Shown here piece by piece: positions 1 to 9,454 of a stretch of DNA of 64,000 bases (position 1 is the first letter of the stretch; each line of letters begins with the position of its first letter). The position numbers and the translations under genes were made by a program. The notes under the pieces are model-generated. The model was not told where the DNA came from and did not search any database. It saw only the letters and a list, made by a program, of their open reading frames with translations. Source of the stretch: Steromphala cineraria (Eukaryota; Mollusca; Gastropoda; Trochida; Trochidae); the NCBI GenBank assembly GCA_916613615.1, contig OU744723.1, forward strand, positions 68,405,226 to 68,469,225, read 5' to 3'.

Positions 1-1003
1 CTTTCTTACGCTGCTTTAAGCGATACATGTCGCCGTGACTTGTTCAGTGTGAAATAAATATCGATCGAATTAACTTAATAAATTTAGTATTTTAGTATTT
101 TCCCTTGCCATTAATACAAGAGGGAAAGGTAGATTCATTTGTAAGCATGATAGCTTCACTACCGCTATACAGCCGTATACGGTAGGTTCTATCAGTGTAC
201 ATGTTTTTCTAACTCTGTTTCAAGCTATGATGTACTTGTAGCCTCTCTATTAAATAAACATTGAACGTAATTAATGTTTACAATTTTGGGAGAAAGAATT
301 TCCCCAAAAACGAAATATTGCCCCCTTTAATAATAAAATATAACAAACTGTTTCGTTCTGGTTGCTTGCCTCTCCATATCAAACAAGACCGCAGCAAACC
401 TGTCCCCTTGTCGTATTCCCTCTCTATATCAAACAAGACCGCAGCAAACCTGTCTCCTTGTCGTATTCCCTCTCAATATCAAACAAGACCGCAGCAAACC
501 TGTCCCCTTGTCGTATTCCCTCTCAATATCAAACAAGACCGCAGCAAACCTGTCTCCTTGTCGTATTCCCTCTCTATATCAAACAAGACCGCAGCAAACC
601 TGTCCCCTTGTCGTATTCCCTCTCTATATCTATCATGTTTATCTTGATGGTTCCTGTCGATCAGATTATCTTTATCATGGAAAACAAAAAGCTTGCATAC
701 TCTTTAGCAGCCTCAGTGTCACTCATGTTTAAGAGAAGAAAATGGTTACTTACATAAATTATAATAAATATCCCACCCACATTTTATCAGTAATGTCTTT
801 TTGAGCTTGTTGTATTATAACTTGCATTTTATCAATATAATTTTTTTTATCGATTTTATGTGTCTCATAGGCCTGTAAAGGCTGGGCAGATGTTGTTTTA
901 TCTACATGGTGTTAATTCAGTTGAGGTGTGTGCAGTTAACTCCTTCGGTGCGCTCTGATTTGAATAGCAGCTACCCATTGATTGAAATCACTGGACCTTT
1001 GAA
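1..1003 (+). repeat. dispersed repeat, copy A (window-edge, maybe truncated)
   Basis: The first 45 bases (cttacgct..tttaagcgatacatgt) recur at 1088-1135 and, reverse-complemented, at 58763-58790. Further matches to the copy at 1087-1400 follow in the same order: the stretch near 290-420 (accccaaa/gccccctttaata, cgttctggttgcctacctctcca-like) and the stretch 957-1003 (aatagcagct..gaaatcactggaccttt). The two copies are therefore diverged members of one family, about 70-85% alike by eye. No transposase or reverse transcriptase frame is visible, so this is probably a non-autonomous element; the family is not identified. Confidence 0.55.
381..630 (+). repeat. 50-bp minisatellite, 5 copies
   Basis: Five adjacent 50-bp units begin with aaacaagaccgcagcaaacc at 381, 431, 481, 531 and 581. 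They differ only at a few positions (tgtCccc/tgtTtcc, tctcTatatc/tctcAatatc). The sister repeat at 1250-1310 has just one diverged unit, so the expansion happened inside copy A. Because 50 is not a multiple of 3, the overlapping open frames here simply read the repeat in rotating phase and are not genes. Confidence 0.9.
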
Positions 1004-1086
1004 TGAGATTGCAAGCAGTGTAAAAAAAGACAATAATATTCGCATTAGATCTCTAGTCGTAGGTTAGTGGCACTGAGTACTCCTGT

Positions 1087-1400
1087 CTTTTCTTACGCTA
1101 TTTTAAGCGATACATGTCCTTGTGGCCTGTTCAGAATCAAATAGAGATCGAAATTGATATACAAACAAATTGAGAGAAGCAATTTTCCAAATACGTAATA
1201 CTGCCCCGTTTAATAGGCATTAACAAAATATCTCGTTCTGGTTGCCTACCTCTCCAGGTCTGAAAAGGACCTGAGTAAACCGGTCTCCTTGTCTGCTTCC
1301 CGTTCTATATCTATCTTGTTCAGTGAACGCCTTCTTATTGCTTTGATCAAAATAGCAGCTCCCCACTGTATGAAATCACTGGACCTTTGTAGGAGTTTCA
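1087..1400 (+). repeat. dispersed repeat, copy B
   Basis: This is a second copy of the window-start family. It opens with cttttcttacgctattttaa and continues with gcgatacatgtccttgtgg, then shows the same ordered blocks as copy A (tctcgttctggttgcc, ctccttgtctgcttccc, aatagcagctccccactg, gaaatcactggacctttg). It has a single unit where copy A has five tandem ones. The LINE fragment at 1554 lies just downstream, possibly inside the 3' part of this repeat. Confidence 0.55.
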
Positions 1401-1553
1401 CCTTTTTACAAGGTTGGGCCTTCTGTAACTTACTGTTATGTCGCTCAGGATATAGCAAAATAAACTTAAAGTTTCATATTTCCTTTTTTTCAACATTTTC
1501 CGTACCATATAACTATAACATGGTAGGGCAGGGTAGGGTCACATGATAACTTT

Positions 1554-1978
1554 ATGAACTTACATGATAAATCTTTACGACGTGCACTATGTAAATTTAG
1601 AATTCATTTTCATGATTTTAGAATTAATTTCTTGCTAAAAACTAATGCAGTTTCAATTGACGATAATGTAAGTGTTTGCAAAAATTGTAACTCAGGCAAA
1701 ATTGAAAATGAATTCCATGTATTATTTGTATGTGCAAGGTATTCTCATTTAAGAAGCAGATATTTAGCATTTGTATCATTACTTGAAATAGATAAACAAA
1801 TATGGTATAATTTGTTAAATTCGAAAAACTTTGATGCCATTAAATCTCTTGCAATTTATTTAAAACATGTATTCATTGTAAGAAATGTCACTTCCACATG
1901 TAGCACATAATTCATTAACTGTACTTGTACTATAGGCCTTTAGGTCTGAACTACTGAATAAACGAATCTGGAATCTGA
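1554..1978 (+). mobile_element. 5'-truncated LINE 3' end (reverse transcriptase C-terminus)
   Basis: The open frame 1554-1910 (118 aa) contains a Cys/His module, CKNC followed by EFHVLFVCARYSHLR. This is the C-terminal zinc-finger-like motif found after the reverse transcriptase in many non-LTR retrotransposon proteins. The sequence ends in ctgaataaacgaatctgg and then aatctgaat, a LINE-type 3' tail. An 11-bp direct repeat, atgataacttt, sits at 1543-1553 and again at 1979-1989, exactly bordering the segment, and is the expected target-site duplication. The insert is therefore 425 bp and heavily 5'-truncated, dead on arrival. The clade is uncertain (CR1/L2/Jockey-like). Confidence 0.8.
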
Positions 1979-2106
1979 ATGATAACTTTCCTACCTCTCT
2001 TATGTTATATTTGAATTTTCTAAAGCCTAAACTCTGTGCAATTCAAAACAGAAAATAATTTTTTTATCCTTTTTTCATGCAATACAGAAGTTGATTATCC
2101 ATGAGA

Positions 2107-2160
2107 ACTTATTCTTTTTCATCAAACCAGCTTCTTAAGCCCCTCAAAGAACTTGACATC
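2107..2160 (+). repeat. short dispersed repeat shared with 15879-15930
   Basis: The stretch with catcaaaccagcttcttaag, cccctcaaagaacttg matches catcaaccagcttctaaatg, cctctcaaagaagttg at 15886-15922. The two sites are 13.8 kb apart in the same orientation. At 15.8 kb the motif follows directly after a 62-bp inverted repeat; here it precedes the 87-bp tandem repeat. It is probably one end of a non-autonomous element; the family is unknown. Confidence 0.45.
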
Positions 2161-2215
2161 TATCTGATAACCTTCTTCCTACCTTGTCTGTCCGTCGTAT
2201 GTTCAAATCCACCCC

Positions 2216-2487
2216 CTCTGTCTGTCTGCCTGGCCTTCAGTCTGTCTGTCTGTGTGTGTGGTTCAGTGTTTGTCTGTGGTCCATGGTTTACCGTCCTTCT
2301 CGCTCTGTCTGTCTGCCTGTCCTTCAGTCTGTCTGTCTGTGTGTGTGGTTCAGTGTTTGTCTGTGGTCCATGGTTTACCCTCCTTCTCGCTCTGTCTGTC
2401 TGCCTGTCCTTCAGTCTGTCTGTCTGTGTGTGTGGTTCAGTGTTTGTCTGTGGTCCATGGTTTACCGTCCTTCTCGCTCTGTCTCTC
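2216..2487 (+). repeat. 87-bp tandem repeat, about 3.1 copies
   Basis: Units start with ctctgtctgtctgcctg at 2216, 2303 and 2390, with a partial unit at 2477. Each holds a (tctg)n-rich part and the segment gttcagtgtttgtctgtggt followed by ccatggtttacc. As 87 is divisible by 3, all three forward frames stay open and give spurious 94-134 aa Cys/Ser/Leu-rich ORFs. Simple-sequence composition argues against coding. Confidence 0.9.
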
Positions 2488-2499
2488 AGTGGTCATGAA

Positions 2500-3567
2500 C
2501 TTTAAACGTGTCAACACTAAAATAATTAACAAATAACTTACATCATAACTAGTCACTGTTGTTATGACGATATACTGTTTCTAGTCAAATGATCTCAACA
2601 ACCAACCCGCGATCTCATAACCGAACATATATGTTTTGTAGTTATACATGTAGTTTCTTTACTAAAAAGGTCAGGAAGATACGATACGAATCTACTTGTA
2701 GCACCTCTACTAAACAAAGTAACGAGGATTCCAATAATATTTATATTTAACACCCTAACGCCTCTTTTAACCACAACTAACTCAAAAATGCGATATGAAA
2801 TGAAGTTGAAGAAGCTTTACGAAAAATACCACAAGATGTGAATAACATTAAATGATAGGTGTTGACATATCAACGCCATTTTAAAATATTTACTAAGACA
2901 TAAATACGATCATTCGAAAGTTAGTTGATACAGCTATAGGAAATACAGCCAGGAAGATATATGTTATATGATCCCTACAACTACAACTACAAGAAACACA
3001 GCAATACGATACGAACATGATAGCTAACCTGTTAGCCAGGAACCTCCAGCTTGCCCTTCTCTCTCTAGTGTAGTCAGTTGACTTAGTCGATTCGCTTGAG
3101 TGATTATAAATATGTCAGCCCCAACCACAATGTAAAACCCATCCGACTACCCTGCATCAGACACCCCGTTTAATAGGCTAACGTATGTCCTCTTTATACG
3201 GCCAGCGTTTGCATATGGGTAAATTCCAATTTGAAGATATGGGCAAATGTCGCGTGTGTACGTATGCAATTTTTACTCCCGTGAGATGAAGTTTTACCAC
3301 CCGAAGCAAATTTGCATCTAGTCAATTGCAGGTGCAGATTTTTATCATAGTAATTATGATGTCATCTTTACCTTTCAATGGACTTGTCAGTGACTTCGCA
3401 CAAGCATCTTTTGATTGTTGTTTATCTTTATTACTGTAGCTGTGCCGGAGGCCTCCCGATGCACATCGTGATATGCGCAGTCCATGTTCAATTTTCATTT
3501 GGATTCGGGCAATTTAACCATTATTATGACGGGAAATTACAGATCATCATTCCAGAGAGAGAGAGAC
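2500..3567. other. no gene or element recognised
   Basis: AT-rich unique-looking sequence. Short phrases (acttgtagcacctctactaa near 2694, gatacgatacgaa) faintly recall 233-260, so it may contain more of the window-start repeat. There is a short gagagagagaga run at 3555. No supported coding frame. Confidence 0.5.
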
Positions 3568-4557
3568 AATAATACATTTAGCATTAACGTACAATTATCA
3601 GTGAAATATTGATTTAAACATATTTTATTCCATTAACACATGAAATGGGATTGGCACACAAGCGCAAGCTTATATAAATGCCTCTCCCGAACATAAACAT
3701 AGTTACAAACTAAGCATATGCAAGAAGTCAATTACAAATGAATAAATAACTTAGTATTGTTACCACACGTTTGCTTATTGAAAAGTACATGGTATACGAA
3801 TGTTGAACTTTACGTTTTATCAAATCGCTTGGATATAATTTAAGGAAATAATGAACAGAGTCTATTAAACTTTGGTTTGTTTTAGTGTCAACATTTCGGT
3901 TTCCATATCATATTGAATGTATATCAAAGCCATTTTGATAAAAGAACAGTGAATAACGTAATTCGTCATACAGTGGACATGTAAAAAAGAAATGAACATT
4001 GTCTTCTGAAGGATTGCCACAAAAGCAGGCACTGGTTGAAGAGATGTATCTATCGAATTTGTGGGAGTTCAGATCGCTACATCCAAGTCTAAGGCGCGCA
4101 TGTGCTATTTGACATTTTCTATCACCAGAATTGATATCAAAGAAAAAAGATGCTCCCTTTCGGGTTAATATTAATCTTTTAAATTCATTTTGATTAGTGA
4201 CATAGTTTACGGATTGTGGCAAAGCATTCCATTGCCTAATGGCATCGGAAACAAAGGATCTAGCATAGAGTGCCGTTTTGCAGAAAATATTACGAATTTG
4301 TGCCGAATTACTTAAAGTATAAGTATCATTATGTGCATTGTGGGGGATTAATTCCTGCAAGTACGCTGGGGTAACATTGTTAACAATTTTATGCATCAAT
4401 CTAAGCTTTTGGTAAGATCTTCTTTCGTGCAATGGATAAACATTTGTTTCAAAATAAAAAATTTCATGACTCGTGCCGCGTACAGCACCACATATTGTGC
4501 GTAGGGTGAAATATTAAATATAACATTTTCAAATAACGTGCTACTGTCCCTTTAAAG
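3568..4557 (-). mobile_element. MITE remnant of the TTAA-flanked family, split by a LINE
   Basis: The stretch 3568-3610 (aataatacatttagcattaa, cgtacaattatcagtg) and the stretch 4506-4557 (ending cgtgctactgtccctttaa) together match the right end of the intact copy at 59589-59953. The LINE fragment 3611-4505 sits between them. Only one end of the element survives: nothing to the left of 3568 matches the rest of the MITE. Confidence 0.7.
3611..4505 (-). mobile_element. 5'-truncated LINE fragment, minus strand
   Basis: The minus-strand frame 4432-3908 (174 aa) reads like the C-terminus of a non-LTR retrotransposon polyprotein. It has an N-terminal segment with RRSYQKLRLMHKIVN and AIRQWNALP, then HARLRLGCSDLNSHKF, then a CFCG...DNVHFFFTCPLYDELR Cys/His motif. 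The 10-bp word gtgaaatatt occurs at 3601-3610 and at 4506-4515, bordering the insert as a target-site duplication. The LINE 3' end lies at the left, where an aataaa occurs on the minus strand near 3622. The catalytic reverse transcriptase core is missing, so the copy is inactive. It is a different family from the one at 9455. Confidence 0.85.
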
Positions 4558-5728
4558 GATATACACATGTACTTTATATTTATTCAATAGTTATTTCGTT
4601 TTCATGCTGGAAAATACACATATTTTTTATTCGTTCATTTTGTCCAAAAGAATGCCTTTGTAGAAACTAAATCTTTATTCTGTTTGGTTTCCCGCTGTTT
4701 CCCATCGTTTCAATTCTTATGTTGTTTACATTGTTTCAATTCCTATGTAGATTGTTAATAACTGAAAAAGAACTAAAAATGATAAATTATTACTTATTGA
4801 TTGTGTGATATAGTGTTATATCAAATTACAATTGTAAATAGAAATGCTCCTTGAATAAATGTTGACATGTTTTTTTACAATAGTTATTATGTTTACCGGC
4901 TCTGGAACGATGACAGGTGGAATCAATTACATGAGCATGAAATCACCTTCGTGGAGAACGTTTATTAATAACTGACATCAATCAGTACGTGAGTTTGATG
5001 ATACATATGTTCTATTAACTTTGCCCTTGTCATTTGGTGAAATGAATATAGTATATGGAATACTCAATACAATATCCTCTCTATATATCCATGCATTATT
5101 TGTTACATCGTTGTGTAATTCTGTATTAATATATACAATAATTTTCTTTGTAATAGGTAGCGATGCTTCAAATGTGTAGTGCATGTAGCACGTATTAAGG
5201 TAAATAAAGGGACTTCACGAAAATAAACATATTCTACCGATTGCAAGACTTGTTTTGAAAAAGGAATACTTTTCTGGAACGGACTTGTCATTTTCACTTA
5301 CGCTTTCAGAATTTATTTCTCTAACTCAAATAAACAAAATGTTGCCACACGAAAATGGCCGCCAGTAGCGAAAACTTGATGATTTCATCAACAACCGTTC
5401 TATTGTTATAGAGATGCCACACGATCCATTACATTTTATTTGGGTTTGAGATTTTTGAAAATACTACATCATATTTTGATTAAGGACATACCCTACCCAG
5501 AAATAAAAATATTTAGATTTTTCTGAAAATAGGCATGTTTGTTCAGTTGAATGTGCTGATTTCAAAAATCAAATAAAAAAAGGGGGTCACCGTGCTCTTT
5601 TTTTGAGTAAAATCGATTAAAATAATGACATTTTTGTGAAAAAAACGGATACAAAATAATTTGTAGGCATTTTTTTCATTTTTTCATCCCTTTTAAACAG
5701 TTATAGATGTAGTATATATGATAAAAAT
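4558..5728. other. no gene or element recognised
   Basis: AT-rich sequence with homopolymer runs (5560-5700). Minus-strand open frames of 64-68 aa near 4978-5297 have no recognisable motif and are compatible with chance. Confidence 0.5.
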
Positions 5729-5869
5729 GTTATGATATGACATTTTTCTTTTCGCCGGTCACATCAACGCTCGACCGCCATATCAGCCCGAGGGCCGAAG
5801 GCCAGATGGCTGATATGGCGGTCTCGGCTTGATATGACCGACGAAAGGAAAACTGTCATGTAATAACCT
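5729..5869. mobile_element. foldback element with GC-rich loop
   Basis: The left arm 5729-5788 and right arm 5808-5869 are imperfect reverse complements about 60 bp long. The innermost part is near perfect (gaccgccatatcagcc against ggctgatatggcggtc). The loop (cgagggccgaaggccag) is itself partly palindromic. There is no coding capacity; it is consistent with a hairpin MITE or foldback repeat. It shares its design with the elements at 7872-8001 and 45973-46084. Confidence 0.75.
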
Positions 5870-6274
5870 CTTTTATCCAATGGGCGGCATATTTTGCTTT
5901 GATCTTTTCGCAGTTGTAAATCATGTACCAAGAAAACTTAAGCTGATATCTATTACGTCACGAAAATATCACCACAGTTATTTCTGACGTCCTGATTCGA
6001 CAATCATGAAGGAGAGAGGCAGTTTTAGGGCGGAGCTAGCAATATCGGGCCGACGACCTTGAGAAAGTTCAACATCGTTGCATCCTCAAACACGTAGCCG
6101 AGATCAAAGGAATGGAAACCGCTCAGGCGACCAAAATATTAACATTACCAGTCACTAAATGAGAAAAATAACAAGCTGACCATATTATGTAATGCAGTGA
6201 AAAAAAATTCAGGTTGAAAAGTACCTACGATTACAGAAATTCATTGGCATCACGGCAAAATATAGATATGTATA
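5870..6274. other. no gene recognised
   Basis: Intervening sequence between a foldback element and a Tc1-like element. The start (ccaatgggcggcatattttg) may still belong to the foldback element. No supported frame. Confidence 0.4.
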
Positions 6275-6276
6275 TA

Positions 6277-7443
6277 AACTAGTGTCCAAAAGAAACGCTA
6301 CCGCGTGTTAGCATCGACATAAAATAAAAACAAACCCATATAGAAATATCATTTTGGTTTAACTTTCAAGAGTGTCCTTTTCACAAAATGTGTATAAAGT
6401 TTCATTTTAATCAAGTCAGAATAACCGTAAGGACAAGCCTGTAAAGATGGGTCGGGTCCAATATTTGAAAAATCATTGAAACACTGATCGCGAAAGCGTG
6501 GAAAAATGTCACAATACTTGTTACAAAGTGATGTTAGTAACGGGTATGTACACCATAAGAGTCTATACAGGCAAAAACAATTCTAAGGACTGACGTCGTC
6601 AAACGTCTGATGACGTCTGCGGTGATCCGTTGCCATTCGTTGAGGGGGCATTGTTTAACATCCTGGATGTTGGATTGACGCACAAGGCGACTTCTGACAT
6701 TCCGATTGAGATAATCCCATAAATGTTCGATTGGGTTCATATCGGGTCGTGCCCAGTCGCGACTCTGCCACCGGCTAACTCGCCTAGCCCTCAGTCTGTT
6801 TGTCAAGTATCAGGAACCCTAGGCCTCCGCTGTAGGATGGAGTGGCCGGATACCATGTTGTCGCAGTATCCGGTACACGGTCTATTGACTGAATCTGTTT
6901 CCCAGTGATGTAACCACTGTTGACGCTGTTGTGATGGCGCAGTTCCGAAAGTGTTATAACCGGATGTAGTGGTCTTCACTGGCAGAGGTCAAGGGTGGTC
7001 TGCCGATTTTGGGCATGTCTGATGTCTAACCAGTTTGACGTTACCGATACATTAATCTGCGGCCTGTTATGCGCGGACAACCAAATGGTCTGGCGACGTC
7101 GGCGTGTGAGGCCCCTTGTAGGTCATTTCCAAGGGCTCTCTCTCTTTCACTGACTGTCAAACATGGCATTCTTTGGTGTTCTTTTTGTTACTATGACAAT
7201 AACATGTGGGTTGAGTCGTTTTATACAATTTATCTGCCCATGCAAGACTTGCTACAGTCAATAATTCCTTTTTCACAAAATTCCCGATTTAACCGGAAGT
7301 GATGGCATGTTCCCGGTATTTTCGATCAAATAAATTGTATTTGGTATACCTGATATACAAAATCATGTTTCGAAACGAAATGATAACAAAGTAAAAAAGA
7401 TATTTGGAAAACATGTGTGTAGCGTTTCTTTTGGACACTAGTT
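6277..7443 (-). mobile_element. Tc1/mariner-like element, internally deleted and inactive
   Basis: Terminal inverted repeats of about 26 bp (aactagtgtccaaaagaaac and inward; reverse complement at 7419-7443) are flanked by TA at 6275-6276 and 7444-7445, the usual Tc1 target duplication. On the minus strand an N-terminal helix-turn-helix remnant is readable from 7016 down to about 6820 (GRPPLTSASEDHYIRL, then NCAITTASTVV). It is followed directly by the transposase C-terminus 6806-6534, with DMNPIEHLWDYLNRN and the typical end FACIDSYGVHTRY. The middle of the DDE domain, with the first two acidic residues, is missing, and stop codons interrupt the N-terminal part. At 1167 bp it is shorter than the related 1502-bp copy at 42046. 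Confidence 0.9.
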
Positions 7444-7445
7444 TA

Positions 7446-7871
7446 TATATATATATGATATATACTTTCGAGCTGACATTTCTAATCCAAACTGTTCGGT
7501 AATTAAGGTAAACCCCCTCCCAAATAAGTAGTAAAAAGGTACAAATAAGTTGGCGAAAAATCAACAATTCTTTTAATATTTTTAAGACCACCAGTAATAA
7601 AATTTACATTTCACTATAAAATGAAATCCAGTCTGAAAACAAATCAGTGCACGTGTTACCTTATTTCAGTAAATATATGTTGCATATGCCTGCATGGATG
7701 AGAGAATGTCTGGTCATCAAAACCCATCAATATTATTGATCGTTACGAAACAAATAAGGAAATTGGGTCATTCGTCGCTGGACGATTCCTTCAGACTAAT
7801 CTAAATGTTGGTCATGCAGGGAATATTGATGTCGGGTGAAAGATCGCAAGACGTTGCCCATTGGATAAAAC
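7446..7871. other. no gene recognised
   Basis: AT-rich spacer after the Tc1-like element. The 100-aa minus frame ending at 7289 crosses the terminal inverted repeat, so it is a chance frame. Confidence 0.4.
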
Positions 7872-8001
7872 AGATACATGATTGACACACGGGGTGTATA
7901 CGAAATATCAGCTTGCTATCACTCACTCGGGGGCTCCGCCCCCTCGTGAGATGATAACTCGCTGATATTTCGTATACACCCCGTGTGTCAATCATGTATC
8001 T
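7872..8001. mobile_element. perfect foldback (41-bp arms) with GC-rich loop
   Basis: The left arm 7872-7912 and right arm 7961-8001 are exact reverse complements over 41 bp (agatacatgattgacacacg and onward; inner end cgaaatatcagc). The 48-bp loop contains a nested GC-rich inverted repeat (tcgggggctccgccccct). Exact arm identity implies a young insertion or recent gene conversion. No coding capacity. Confidence 0.85.
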
Positions 8002-8630
8002 ATTACATATCTTTGTTTTGATAGGATTGGAGCCCGCAACAAGTCTAGTTGACATCAAACGTAGGTTGTCAATAGGGTTGGTTCCAATTTGTCCACAACA
8101 GGTTACTGTGGCTAACGTCGACTGATTCCGAATAAAAGGCAGTTATTGCGTTGAGACTGAGAGCAAATGTGAATTTTACTGGTTTATAACCGCATGAATC
8201 TGAACATCTCGCATATTCATCCCCTAATGATATTATATATGATAAATTCTTGTTTTCAACGAAAATCCTTTAACAGTCATCTATATTCGTGGAAATACAC
8301 ATCCAAATTACACGAATACTAGTTAACCAACCTATCAAACACTATCAACACATAACTGTATGTCATTCTGACTTCTGTAGATAAGTTTCCAAAATAACGT
8401 TTGACTGATTGGCCCGCGTCATTGTCCGGTTTTCGATCATTAACCCGACTCCAAAGCTTCCGCATATTATCATACAGCGTCGACTTGCTTTAACCTTATC
8501 CTTTCCCCCAACAGTCGATACGTATCAATCTCATGACACCATTTATAGAGTTCGGCATATCTGACCAAAACAACACAAGAAGTGGCTCTTTAAACTGTGC
8601 ATTTATAAGTGAACGCTGCTTCCATTGTAT
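8002..8630. other. no gene recognised
   Basis: No coding frame is supported. The stretch 8540-8575 (catgacaccatttatagag, gcatatctgacc) resembles 12602-12637 on the far side of the element at 8631-12515, in the same orientation. Confidence 0.45.
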
Positions 8631-9454
8631 AGGGGAGACCGGGGCAGGCACGGCCCCGGGGCATGTTCGTCTTTTCTCAATAATTTTTGTTCGGTGGCCA
8701 CTTTAACTTAAATTGGTAATTTCTAAGAGACAACATAACTTTACTCCCACATTGACTTTGAAATGGCAACAGTCCAACATGTTCTTGACAAACTGTGGAA
8801 GGAAAACCGTTTTTCATGTAGCTGAGTAACTTATTCGACTTCAGTTCACTATGTTTTTGACAAATATTGACTATGTTTAGGAATAAGACCTTAAGTGAGC
8901 ATAAACCAACATGCTGAGACGTATATGTAACCAACAAGTTATTTTGGTGTGAGGGGTGTGTACTTTCGCAGCATATAAAAAAGAGCAATCGTGGTTTGTG
9001 GGGTACGTTCGGTCATTACAGGCGGGGCACATTCGGCTGTAAGGCACAGGGTGGGAACGCTGAACGGCTATTTTGCCTTACTTCGTCTTTTTGTACTCAT
9101 TCCTTCCAAAATGGCGGCTGAAATTTGCGAATTGACAGTGAATAGCACACGTGTTTTTCATTTTTCACCTAAAAGTAAATAACTATTTCTTGATATAAGA
9201 TAACATATGAATGCATGGGTCATCAAGTCTCTGTATTTGGTGATTTCTTAAAAAATAACTCAAAACTTATTGTTTCGGACATACATTTCGTATCATATAA
9301 CATGAAAAGTGAAGTAAGAGGTAAGTTTCTTGTTTTCAGCATGTGATAAAAAGAATTCAAGTAGTTTAGTACGATTCAATATTTGGAATAATTCTCGAGT
9401 ATTTCATAGATAAGTTGCACCAAATTTTATATGTTAAGGTTAAATATTATCGAA

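Noticed and set aside
261..757. Overlapping 74-131 aa proteins with QTRPQQTC or NKTAANLSPC repeats
   Set aside because: Product of the 50-bp minisatellite in rotating frames inside a dispersed repeat.
2101..2536. Cys/Ser/Leu-rich secreted-like protein in three overlapping frames
   Set aside because: All three forward frames are open because an 87-bp low-complexity repeat lacks stops; no single frame is preferred.
8677..8988. Minus-strand 103-aa frame within the inverted-repeat element
   Set aside because: No transposase motif and no partner frame; it may be chance in AT-rich DNA.
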